NCBI RefSeq assembly: GCF_004341515.1
Contig: NZ_SLZF01000004.1
Span: 372,001-436,000, forward strand
DNA: 64,000 nt
Source: Allobosea sp. BK604
GTDB lineage: Bacteria > Pseudomonadota > Alphaproteobacteria > Rhizobiales > Beijerinckiaceae
Reading direction: 5' to 3'
Below the pieces are notes generated by a model. It did not search any database and was not told the origin of the DNA. It was given only the letters and a program-made list of their open reading frames with translations. The position numbers were made by a program, and so were the translations under genes. Below, one piece after another: positions 39,398 to 47,335 of this stretch (within the stretch, counting starts at the first letter, position 1; each line of letters starts with the position of its first letter).

Positions 39398-39574
39398 GCG
39401 GTGATGGGAGCGCGGGCGTGCGCCTAAGTCAAACGTTGAATGACGCCCCGTCGCTCCTGGGCGCAGCTGCCGCGTTCGTCATGCCCGGCCTTGTCTCGTC
39501 TCGAACGCCGCAGGTGACCGGCGAAGACGTGACTGGTCGCCGCGAGGGCGACCATGGCGGCGGCGGACGACGCC

Positions 39575-40936
39575 CTATTGCCCTTCCGGCCCCATGCCAC
39601 CGGCGGCCAGGAACTTCTCCAGCCAGTGGATATTGTAGTCGCCGTTGAGGATGTCGGGGTTGCGCACCAGGGTCCGGAACAGCGGCAAGGTGGTCTCGAC
39701 GCCGTCGACGACGAACTCGTCGAGCGAGCGGCGCAGGCGCATCAGGCATTCGGCCCGGTTGCGGCCATGGACGATCAGCTTGCCGACGAGCGAATCGTAA
39801 TGCGGCGGGATCGAGTAGCCCTGATAGGCGGCCGAATCGACGCGCACGCCAAGGCCGCCCGGCGTATGGAACGAGGCGATGCGGCCGGGCGAGGGCCGGA
39901 AGTTCGCCGGATGCTCGGCATTGACCCGGCATTCGATGGCATGGCCCTCGATGACGATGTCCTTCTGCGTGATCGAGAGCGCGGCGCCCGCGGCGATGCG
40001 GATCTGCTCGTTGACGAGGTCGATGCCGGTGATCATCTCGGTGACCGGGTGCTCGACCTGGATGCGCGTGTTCATCTCGATGAAGTAGAACTCGCCATCC
40101 TCGTAGAGGAATTCGATTGTGCCGGCGCCGAGATAGCCGAGATCGGCCATCGCCTTGGCGCAGACGGCGCCGATCCGGTCACGCTCGCCGGCATTGAGCG
40201 CAGGCGAGGGGCCTTCCTCCCAGACCTTCTGGTGGCGGCGCTGCAGCGAGCAGTCGCGCTCGCCGAGATGGATGGCGCGGCCCTGGCCGTCGCCTAGCAC
40301 CTGGATCTCGATATGGCGCGGCTTCTCGAGATATTTCTCGATATAGACAGCGTCGTCGCCAAAGGCGGCCTTGGCCTCGGTGCGGGCCGTCTGCAGCGCG
40401 ACGACGAGGTCATCCTCGTTGCGCGCCACCTTCATGCCGCGCCCGCCGCCGCCGGCCGCTGCCTTGATGATGACGGGGAAACCGATCTCGCGGGCGATGC
40501 GCAAGGCCTCGGCGTCCTCGGTGACGCCGCCCTCGGAGCCAGGCACGCAGGGAATGCCCAGGCGCTTGGCGGTGCGCTTGGCTTCGATCTTGTCGCCCAT
40601 CACCCGGATATGCTCGGCCTTGGGACCGATGAAGGTGATGTTGTGGCGCTCCAGGATCTCGGCGAAGCGGGCATTCTCGGAGAGGAAGCCATAGCCTGGA
40701 TGGACCGCGTCGGCGCCGGTGATCTCGCAGGCGGCGATCAGGGCGGGGATATTGAGATAGCTCTCGCGCGCCGGCGGCGGGCCGATGCAGACACTCTCGT
40801 CGGCGAGGCGCACATGCATGGCGTTGGCGTCGGCAGTGGAATGCACCGCGACGGTGGCGATGCCGAGCTCCTTGGCAGCGCGCAGGACGCGCAGCGCGAT
40901 CTCTCCGCGATTGGCGATCAGGATCTTGTCGAACAT
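39575..40936 (-). CDS. accC: Acetyl-CoA carboxylase, biotin carboxylase subunit
   Basis: AccC carboxylates biotin on AccB with ATP and bicarbonate, the first step of fatty acid synthesis. The 453-residue protein starts [20 protein letters not shown]. It shows the glycine-rich ATP loop [27 protein letters not shown] and the catalytic region [19 protein letters not shown] chose the ATG at 40936, 29 bases after accB; the open frame extends 11 codons further without family match. It forms an operon with accB and probably aroQ. Confidence 0.98.
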   Translation of the reverse strand: MFDKILIANRGEIALRVLRAAKELGIATVAVHSTADANAMHVRLADESVCIGPPPARESYLNIPALIAACEITGADAVHPGYGFLSENARFAEILERHNITFIGPKAEHIRVMGDKIEAKRTAKRLGIPCVPGSEGGVTEDAEALRIAREIGFPVIIKAAAGGGGRGMKVARNEDDLVVALQTARTEAKAAFGDDAVYIEKYLEKPRHIEIQVLGDGQGRAIHLGERDCSLQRRHQKVWEEGPSPALNAGERDRIGAVCAKAMADLGYLGAGTIEFLYEDGEFYFIEMNTRIQVEHPVTEMITGIDLVNEQIRIAAGAALSITQKDIVIEGHAIECRVNAEHPANFRPSPGRIASFHTPGGLGVRVDSAAYQGYSIPPHYDSLVGKLIVHGRNRAECLMRLRRSLDEFVVDGVETTLPLFRTLVRNPDILNGDYNIHWLEKFLAAGGMGPEGQ

Positions 40937-40965
40937 CTTCGGCCCGTCCGCGCCCGGAAGCCCGC

Positions 40966-41430
40966 TCACTCGATCACCAGGAGCGGCTCGCCGTATTCGA
41001 CCGGCTGCCCGTCCTCGACCATGATCGCGGTAACCTTGCCGGCCCGCGGCGCGACGATGTCGTTGAAGGTTTTCATCGCCTCGACCAGGAGCACGCGCTC
41101 GCCGGCCTTCACCTCCTGGCCGATCTCGACGAAGGGCTTGGCCTCCGGCGAGGGGCGACGATAGGCGGTGCCAACCATCGGCGAGGTCACGGCGCCGGGA
41201 TGGGCGGCGGCGGGCTTGTTCGGGTCGAGCGGGGCGGCAACAGCGACAGCAGCCGGAGCAGCGATCGGGGCGGCGGCCGCCATCGGCACCTGCACGGTCG
41301 CCGTGATGGTACGGGCGACGCGGACGCGCAGATCGCCCTTCTCGACCTCGATCTCGGAGAGATCGGTCTCGTTGAGAAGCTGCGCCAGCTCGCGCACCAG
41401 TTCGGGGTCGATCGGGCTCTTGGTCGCCAT
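40966..41430 (-). CDS. accB: Acetyl-CoA carboxylase, biotin carboxyl carrier protein
   Basis: AccB carries the biotin between the carboxylase and carboxyltransferase of acetyl-CoA carboxylase. The 154-residue protein has an N-terminal helical part (about 5-45), an Ala/Pro-rich linker (about 48-75) and the biotinyl domain (about 77-154), with the modified lysine in [10 protein letters not shown]. The ATG at 41430 ([15 protein letters not shown]) is preferred over one four codons earlier. It lies 73 bases after aroQ and directly before accC. Confidence 0.97.
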   Translation of the reverse strand: MATKSPIDPELVRELAQLLNETDLSEIEVEKGDLRVRVARTITATVQVPMAAAAPIAAPAAVAVAAPLDPNKPAAAHPGAVTSPMVGTAYRRPSPEAKPFVEIGQEVKAGERVLLVEAMKTFNDIVAPRAGKVTAIMVEDGQPVEYGEPLLVIE

Positions 41431-41503
41431 GGCGGGTTTCACCGTCCTCGTTTCAGTGTCAGGGGCGGGCGCCGACCGGGCGGCCCGGAATTCTCAAAGC
41501 CGC

Positions 41504-41962
41504 TCAGGCAGCAGACTTGGCCGCGCGCTTCTGCAGCAACGGCACGATCGCGTCGAAAGCAAGGTCGTAGCCGGCGGCGCCGAAGCCGCAAATCACGCCG
41601 ACGCAGACGGGCGCCATATAGGAATGGTGCCGGAACTCCTCACGCGCATGCACATTCGAGACATGGAGCTCGATGGCGAGGGCATCGACACCCTTGATCG
41701 CGTCTCGGATCGCCACGGAAGTATGGGTGTATGCGCCGGCATTGATGACGATGCCTGCGCCGGCGAGGCCCGCCTGCTGGATATGGGTGACGAGTTCGCC
41801 CTCGTAATTGGTCTGGCGGAAGACCAGCTCGACGCCGGCGGCGGCGGCGCGCGCCTTCAGCCGCTCCTCGACATCGGCTAGCGTCACCGAGCCATAGGTT
41901 CCGGGTTCGCGGGTGCCGAGCAGATTGAGATTGGGACCGTTGAGGACGTGGACGGCGACCAT
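41504..41962 (-). CDS. aroQ: Type II 3-dehydroquinate dehydratase
   Basis: AroQ converts 3-dehydroquinate to 3-dehydroshikimate in the shikimate pathway. The 152-residue protein shows the type II pattern VHVLNGPNLNLLGTREPGTYG with the active-site tyrosine (Y of GTYGSVT). It also has the catalytic histidine region INAGAYTHTSVAIRDAI and IELHVSNVHAREEFRHHSYMAP. I chose the ATG at 41962. It leads the aroQ-accB-accC cluster, an arrangement conserved in alphaproteobacteria. Confidence 0.97.
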   Translation of the reverse strand: MVAVHVLNGPNLNLLGTREPGTYGSVTLADVEERLKARAAAAGVELVFRQTNYEGELVTHIQQAGLAGAGIVINAGAYTHTSVAIRDAIKGVDALAIELHVSNVHAREEFRHHSYMAPVCVGVICGFGAAGYDLAFDAIVPLLQKRAAKSAA

Positions 41963-42065
41963 GATGCGGATCGATTCCTGAACCGCCAATATGCGGCAAC
42001 GCGTCCTCTTAAACGGAACCCAAGAGCAGGGGAAGCCTGAGAAGACCATGCCCGGGCTGTGGAAA

Positions 42066-42092
42066 AGGCGCGGGAACCGGGTTCCCGCGCCT
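42066..42092 (-). terminator. Hairpin terminator after the DsbA-family gene
   Basis: The arms AGGCGCGGGAAC and GTTCCCGCGCCT are perfect with a 3-base loop. On the minus strand TTTTCC follows directly. It ends the DsbA-family transcript and separates it from aroQ. Confidence 0.85.
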
Positions 42093-42130
42093 CTCGCGTG
42101 ACGGTGGTTGAAGAAGGAATGGGCGGACGT

Positions 42131-42946
42131 TCAGCCGCTACAGGTCGCCTTGCCGCATTTGCGGACGGCGTCGATCTTGGCCTTCAGGGCGGCCGAGCCG
42201 ACCGCGCCGAAGACAACTTCGTCGCCGACGATGAAGGCGGGGGTGCCGGTGAGGCCGAGCCTGTCGCCCAGCGCAACGGTGTCCTCGATCACGGCCTTCG
42301 TCGTCGGCGCATCCATCTCCTTGCGGACCCGGTCGAGATCGGCGCCGTATTCCTTGGCGATCTCAAGCGCCTTGGCGCCGTTGACCCGGCCCTTGGTCGC
42401 CATCAGCTTGTTGTGGAAATCCCAATACTTCTGGCCCTGGAGCTGGTTCTTGACCGCAATGGCGACGCGGCTGGCTTCGACCGAATCGGGTCCGAGGATC
42501 GGAAAATCCTTGATCACGATCTTCAGCTTCGGATCGTCCTTGGCGAGCGAGCGGACATCGTCGAGAGCGCGTTTGCAGAAGCCGCAATTGTAATCCATGA
42601 ACTCGATCAGAGTCACGTCGCCCTGCGGATTGGCCGCGATGACCGAGGTCGCCGGATCGATGAGCTTGTCCTTCTCGGCGGCGACGGCATTGCGCTGGGC
42701 CTCGGCCTGGGCGACCTGGTTGCGCCGCTCCAGCTCGATCATCGCTTCCTGGATGATCTCCGGGTTCTTCAGCAGGGTCTCGCGGATGAGGTCGACCATC
42801 GCCTGGCGCTGCTCGGGCGTGAGCGCAGGGCTCTGGGCCTTGACGGGGATCGCCGCCAGGGAGACGGCGAGACCCGCCATCCCGAGCGCGAGTGCACCGC
42901 GCCGGAAGCCTGCCTGCGCAAGGCGAAGCAGCGTGAACAGGACCAT
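42131..42946 (-). CDS. DsbA-family thioredoxin-fold protein, exported
   Basis: This 271-residue periplasmic thiol:disulfide oxidoreductase has a signal peptide or anchor (FRRGALALGMAGLAVSLAAIPVKAQS, cleavage expected near residue 37). A helical, charged segment follows (about 43-90), then a DsbA-type domain with the redox motif CGFC in FMDYNCGFCKRALDD and the cis-proline loop LTGTPAFIVGDEVVFGA. Two extra cysteines sit at the very C-terminus (RKCGKATCSG). It resembles the Com1/BdbD-like group. AAGGA precedes the ATG at 42946. It may oxidise or isomerise disulfides of envelope proteins. Confidence 0.9.
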   Translation of the reverse strand: MVLFTLLRLAQAGFRRGALALGMAGLAVSLAAIPVKAQSPALTPEQRQAMVDLIRETLLKNPEIIQEAMIELERRNQVAQAEAQRNAVAAEKDKLIDPATSVIAANPQGDVTLIEFMDYNCGFCKRALDDVRSLAKDDPKLKIVIKDFPILGPDSVEASRVAIAVKNQLQGQKYWDFHNKLMATKGRVNGAKALEIAKEYGADLDRVRKEMDAPTTKAVIEDTVALGDRLGLTGTPAFIVGDEVVFGAVGSAALKAKIDAVRKCGKATCSG

Positions 42947-43137
42947 GTCATCATCCTTTCGAGCACACCGCCGCAGCGCGGCCGGCATTTCGAGCCTATC
43001 ACAAATCAACGCGTCTTCTCGGCCCTTGCCGCGGCAGCGTCAAATCACAGCTTTGCCAGCAGTTGCGGCGGCAGGATGGCTCGGCTAGGCCAACGGCACC
43101 GCGCGCTCTCCATCGCGCGGCGAAAACGGATCGCATC

Positions 43138-44325
43138 ATGCAGCAGGCCGCGTCCTTTCCCGTGATTCCCGAATTGGCCGAGCGCGCCGAGCGGGTCGCG
43201 CCCTTCATCGTCATGGATGTGATGAACCAGGCCGCGGCGATCGAGCGCAGGGGCGGCTCTGTCGTGCATATGGAGGTGGGCCAGCCCTCGGCGCCGACGC
43301 CGGCGAGCATCCGCGCGGCGGCTTCCCGCGCGCTCGAACATGGCCGCATCGGCTATACCCAGGCGCTCGGCACGGATTCGCTGAGGGAGCGCATCGCCCG
43401 CCATTACCAGGACGCTTATGGCGTCTCGATCCCGGCCGAGCGCGTCGTGGTCACGACCGGGTCCTCCGGCGGCTTCATCCTGGCTTTCCTCGCCTGTTTC
43501 CAGCCGGGGGCGCGCGTCGCCATCACGGCGCCGGGCTACCCGGCCTATCGCAACATCCTGATCGCGCTCGGGCTGGAGCCGGTCGCGATCGAGGTCGGGC
43601 CCGAGACGCGCTACGCGCTGACGCCGGAGCTGATCGCCAGGGCGCATGCGGACCGCCCGCTCGCCGGCGTGCTGACCATGAGCCCGGCCAACCCGACCGG
43701 CGTGGTGATGGTGCCGGATGCGATCGCCGCGGTCGCTGCCGAATGCCGCCGCCTCGGGCTCTGGTACATCTCCGACGAGATCTATCACGGGCTGACCTAT
43801 GAGGCGCCGGCGACGACGGCGCTCAGCGCCGATCCCGATACGATCATCGTCAATTCCTTCTCGAAATATTACTGCATGACCGGCTGGCGCGTCGGCTGGC
43901 TGGTGGTGCCGGAGCGGATGGTGCGCACCATCGAGCGGCTCCAGCAGAATTTCTCGATCTCGGTGCCCTATCTCAGCCAGGTTGCCGGCGAGGCGGCCTT
44001 CGACGCCGTCGAGGAGTGCGAGGCGATCAAGGCCGGCTACGCGCAGAACCGCGCGTTCCTGCTCAAGACGCTGCCGGAGATCGGGCTCGGCGATTTCCTG
44101 CCTGTCGACGGCGCCTTCTACATCTATCTCGACATTGGCCGTTACTCGAATGATTCCATGGCTTTCTGCCGCGATGTGATCGAAGATGCCGGGGTCGCGA
44201 TCACGCCCGGGCTCGATTTCGACGAGGGGCGCGGAGCGCGGACGGTCAGGCTCTCCTTCGCCGGCTCGCTGGCCGAGTGCGAGGAGGCGGTTTCGCGGAT
44301 GGGAGCCTGGCTGAAGCGGCGCTAG
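43138..44325 (+). CDS. Pyridoxal-phosphate aminotransferase, class I/II
   Basis: This 395-residue fold-type I aminotransferase of the aspartate-aminotransferase family has the PLP-binding patterns TTGSSGGFILAF, MSPANPTGVV, YISDEIYHGLTY and the Schiff-base lysine in NSFSKYYCMTGWRVGW. The late arginine motif VRLSFAGS binds the substrate carboxylate. The exact amino donor is not evident. I chose the ATG at 43138 (MQQAASFPVIPELAERAERV); 25 further upstream codons are open but look random. It is divergent from the DsbA-family gene. Confidence 0.92.
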   Translation: MQQAASFPVIPELAERAERVAPFIVMDVMNQAAAIERRGGSVVHMEVGQPSAPTPASIRAAASRALEHGRIGYTQALGTDSLRERIARHYQDAYGVSIPAERVVVTTGSSGGFILAFLACFQPGARVAITAPGYPAYRNILIALGLEPVAIEVGPETRYALTPELIARAHADRPLAGVLTMSPANPTGVVMVPDAIAAVAAECRRLGLWYISDEIYHGLTYEAPATTALSADPDTIIVNSFSKYYCMTGWRVGWLVVPERMVRTIERLQQNFSISVPYLSQVAGEAAFDAVEECEAIKAGYAQNRAFLLKTLPEIGLGDFLPVDGAFYIYLDIGRYSNDSMAFCRDVIEDAGVAITPGLDFDEGRGARTVRLSFAGSLAECEEAVSRMGAWLKRR

Positions 44326-44416
44326 GCATGAGGCAAGCGAGCGCTTGCCAAAATGCCGATGCACGCTCAACTCTGGTGATCGATCTCGCCGCATTGCGCG
44401 GCTGGGGAGGCGCAGC

Positions 44417-46708
44417 ATGAGAGATCGCGTCGGGATGGGCGGATACTTGCGATTGTCATGGGTGTTGACCCTGCTGCTTTGCCTCGCGGGAGCGGGGCCG
44501 GCACTCGCGCAAGCCAATGGCGACGCCTCCGTCCCGCTGGTGCTGCGCGGTGATGAGAGCCCCGAAACGATCAAGCGCATGCTCGACGCGATCGAGGCCA
44601 GCGGCCGCAAGGTCACCGTGCGGATTGCCGGGCCGGGCGAAGCCATGTCGGTTCAGCCTCCGGCTGCAACGGCGCCAGTCGCGCCGGCGAACCCGAAAAC
44701 CGCCGCGGCACCAAAGGCGCCGGCGCAAACCCCGACCGCCACGTCCAACGCAGCGTCGCGGATCGATGAATTCTGGGAAAGCTTCGTCGCCGGCCTCGAC
44801 TATGGCAACGACGCGATCCCGGCTGCCGCGGCCTTGCCGGAGGATTGGGAGCGAGCCTGGAGCCTCAACCGCAACGGCGTGGCGGGCTTGCCGGCAGGCT
44901 GGCGGCTGCTGTTCTCGCTGACGCTGGCGGTTGGCGCGGCGCTGCTGTTCCGTTGGGCCAGCCGTGGCTGGTTCGCGCGACGCTTGCGGCCGGCCGGGCC
45001 TGAATTCACGCCGCGCCTGATCGCCTCATCCTATGGCCTGGTACAGGACCTGCTGACGATCGGCATCGCGCTCGGGACGCTTCGCCTGTGCGGCTCGCTC
45101 TTCCTGCCCGAGCCCGATCTCGCCTCCCGGGTGCTGCGAACCGTCGGAAATGCCGCGATCATCAGCGCGGCCTATGTGATTATCGGGCGCTTCCTGCTTG
45201 CGCCGGATGGCCCCGAACGCCGGCTCTTGCCGCTGCCGCGAGCCCAGCATCATTTCAGGCTGCTCATCGTCTACGCGATTTTCGCGCCGGTCGTCGTCAC
45301 CAGTGCAATCGTGGCCGAATGGGTGGCGCTGGATCGCAGGTCGGTCGCGGGCCTGTTCGCGCTCACCGGAATCGCGATCACCCTGTTCAAGCTCTGGTGG
45401 TTTTACAACGCGCGGCACGACATCAAGGCGCTCGTCCTGCGCTATTCGGAGACGCCGGGAGCCATGCTCCGGATCGTCGCGACGCTGACGCCATGGATCT
45501 ACATGGCCGTCTCCGTGGTGATCTGGATGATGGGACGGGCGGCGGCGATGATGTCGGATGGCGGACGCTGGGCCGAGGCGGCGGGGCTGACGCAGATCAT
45601 CATCGTGCTCGCTCCGGTCTTCGCGATCGGCGCCGGCGCCCTGCTGCGGTGCCGGCAGGCGCACCACGCCGCGCTCAATCCGCAGACGCCGCAGCAGGAG
45701 GCGCTGGCGCGCACGGGCCAGGCCGCGGTGAGCGGCATCATCTGGGCCGGCTCCTTCTATCTGTTCGCGCGCCTCTGGGCGGGCTTCTTCACCGATATGG
45801 GTTCGCCGGAATTCATCGCCTTCTCGCGGCAGGCCGCCTCGATCGCGCTGCTCGCCTTCGGCGGCTGGGTCGCGCTCGTCTTCCTAAAGGCCTTCTTCGA
45901 TGCCTATACGCCGAAGGCTGCTCCGACCATGCCCGGCGACGAGGATGCCGTTCATGAGGACCATATCCCGTCGCGCCTGGCGACGGTGCTGCCGGTCTTG
46001 CGCGGCGTCGTGCTCGGAGCGGTCGTCGGCCTGGTCGGCCTGGTCGTGCTGTCACGGCTCGGCGTCGATATCGGCCCGCTCCTCGCCGGTTTCGGCATTC
46101 TCGGCCTGGCCATCTCCTTCGGCTCGCAGGCCTTGGTGCGCGATATCGTTTCAGGCTTCTTCTTCATGACGGAAGATGCGTTCCGCGTCGGCGAATATGT
46201 CGATACCGGCCGGCTGAGGGGCACGGTCGAGAAGATTTCCCTGCGCTCGATGCAACTGCGCCATCAGAGCGGCCAGATCCATACCGTCCCGTTCGGTCAG
46301 ATTCCGTCGCTGACCAATGCAAGCCGCGACTGGGCGACGCTGAAATTCAACGTCCGCCTCGACCATTCCGCCGATATCGAGAAGGCGCGCAAGACGATCA
46401 AGAAGACCGGCTTGGCCCTGCTCGAGGATCCCGAATACGGGCCGCATTTCATCGCACCACTGAAAATGCAGGGCGTCGCCGACATTGCCGACACCGCCAT
46501 CGTGGTCCGGCTGAAATTCACCGCCAAGCCGGCCTCTGCCTCGATGCTGCAGCGCGAGGCCCTGAAGCGAGTCTATCGGGCGCTCAACGAGGCGGGCGTG
46601 CCCTTCGCCTCCAACGCCGTGACCGTGCGCGGTGGTGAGGAACGGGCGGGGGCGGCGGCGATCGCGACAGTGCCGCCACCGACCCCGCTGGCACCGGCGG
46701 CGGGCTGA
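44417..46708 (+). CDS. Mechanosensitive ion channel, MscS family (large type)
   Basis: This 763-residue inner-membrane channel opens on membrane tension to release solutes after osmotic downshock. It has a signal peptide (LRLSWVLTLLLCLAGAGPALAQ) and a periplasmic Ala/Pro-rich segment to about residue 140. About ten hydrophobic segments follow, then the MscS core near the end: the pore helix GFGILGLAISFGSQALVRDIVSGFFFMTEDAFRVGEYVD and the beta domain RGTVEKISLRSMQLRHQSGQIHTVPFGQI. YbiO-type channels have this size. GGGGAGG lies just before the ATG at 44417. A dispersed repeat begins one base after the stop. Confidence 0.92.
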   Translation: MRDRVGMGGYLRLSWVLTLLLCLAGAGPALAQANGDASVPLVLRGDESPETIKRMLDAIEASGRKVTVRIAGPGEAMSVQPPAATAPVAPANPKTAAAPKAPAQTPTATSNAASRIDEFWESFVAGLDYGNDAIPAAAALPEDWERAWSLNRNGVAGLPAGWRLLFSLTLAVGAALLFRWASRGWFARRLRPAGPEFTPRLIASSYGLVQDLLTIGIALGTLRLCGSLFLPEPDLASRVLRTVGNAAIISAAYVIIGRFLLAPDGPERRLLPLPRAQHHFRLLIVYAIFAPVVVTSAIVAEWVALDRRSVAGLFALTGIAITLFKLWWFYNARHDIKALVLRYSETPGAMLRIVATLTPWIYMAVSVVIWMMGRAAAMMSDGGRWAEAAGLTQIIIVLAPVFAIGAGALLRCRQAHHAALNPQTPQQEALARTGQAAVSGIIWAGSFYLFARLWAGFFTDMGSPEFIAFSRQAASIALLAFGGWVALVFLKAFFDAYTPKAAPTMPGDEDAVHEDHIPSRLATVLPVLRGVVLGAVVGLVGLVVLSRLGVDIGPLLAGFGILGLAISFGSQALVRDIVSGFFFMTEDAFRVGEYVDTGRLRGTVEKISLRSMQLRHQSGQIHTVPFGQIPSLTNASRDWATLKFNVRLDHSADIEKARKTIKKTGLALLEDPEYGPHFIAPLKMQGVADIADTAIVVRLKFTAKPASASMLQREALKRVYRALNEAGVPFASNAVTVRGGEERAGAAAIATVPPPTPLAPAAG

Positions 46709-46709
46709 C

Positions 46710-46816
46710 CTAGAGCATTTCCGCGTTTCTCCCGAATCGCGAAAATTCTCTATCTATTTGTTTTGACGCATTTTCTTCACGCGAACCGGTGTCCACTTCG
46801 CTCGAAAATGCTCTAG
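46710..46816 (+). repeat. Dispersed intergenic repeat, family A, copy 3 (complete)
   Basis: This is the most complete copy, about 107 bases, bounded by the perfect 11-base inverted repeat CTAGAGCATTT (46710-46720) and AAATGCTCTAG (46806-46816). It starts one base after the mscS-type gene's stop. It contains no open frame of its own. The ends and size suggest a MITE-like element. Copies occur at 1-76, 35757-35833 and 55977-56046 in this window. Confidence 0.85.
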
Positions 46817-46828
46817 CTTCTTGTTTTC

Positions 46829-46873
46829 GCATCGGCTTTTCCGAAAACCGCAATCCAGTTTTCGGGCCGATGC
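46829..46873. repeat. Palindromic intergenic repeat, family B
   Basis: The arms GCATCGGC and GCCGATGC enclose TTTTCCGAAAACC...TTTTCGG, which can pair further inside. It directly follows the family A element. Repeats of this TTTTCCGAAAACCG type are, as far as I recall, widespread between genes of Hyphomicrobiales. Confidence 0.65.
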
Positions 46874-46882
46874 GCTGGCTGA

Positions 46883-47263
46883 TCAGCGGGCCATCTCGGT
46901 CAGGAAGAGCGCCCCGAAGCCGATAATCACCAGGGCGGCGCCAAGCAGCATGGCGAGCCGCGTTGGGCGAGCCAGTGCGACGAGGGCCGCGCGACTGGCA
47001 GCCTTTTCGGCGCGCGCCGCCCGCCCTTCGGCGTGAAACTGGCTGGCATAGAGATCGGGCGTCATTTGCGGGCCGACCGGGCGATTGCCTTCCAGATCGA
47101 AGCGGACGGCGACGAAGAGGGTGAAGAGCCCCAGGATCGCGACGCCCAGGCCGCCTGCCGCCTGCCAGGCGAAACAGGCCAAGCCGAAGAGGACAGCGCC
47201 GCAGATCGCCGCCAGGACAAGGCTTTCGCGGCTGCGTGGCGGCGGTTGCGGCTCCATCTGCAC
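46883..47263 (-). CDS. Small membrane protein of unknown function
   Basis: This is a 126-residue protein I do not recognise. It has two adjacent hydrophobic stretches near the N-terminus (LVLAAICGAVLFGLACFAW and LGVAILGLFTLFVAVRF). A charged middle with PQMTPDLYASQFHAEGRAARAEKAASRA follows, then one C-terminal membrane helix (LAMLLGAALVIIGFGALFL). The start may be the first ATG (47263) or one two codons later. It lies downstream of rne on the same strand, behind a strong terminator, so it has its own promoter or depends on read-through. Confidence 0.7.
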   Translation of the reverse strand: MQMEPQPPPRSRESLVLAAICGAVLFGLACFAWQAAGGLGVAILGLFTLFVAVRFDLEGNRPVGPQMTPDLYASQFHAEGRAARAEKAASRAALVALARPTRLAMLLGAALVIIGFGALFLTEMAR

Positions 47264-47276
47264 CTCCCAACGAAAA

Positions 47277-47302
47277 CCCCGCCACGCTAGCGCGTGGCGG
47301 GG
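47277..47302 (-). terminator. Hairpin terminator of rne
   Basis: The arms CCCCGCCACGC and GCGTGGCGGGG are perfect over 11 bases with loop TAGC. On the minus strand TTTTCG follows the hairpin. It lies 33 bases beyond the rne stop. Confidence 0.85.
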
Positions 47303-47335
47303 TCCAAGTCATTCGATCAGCGTCGATCGATCAGG

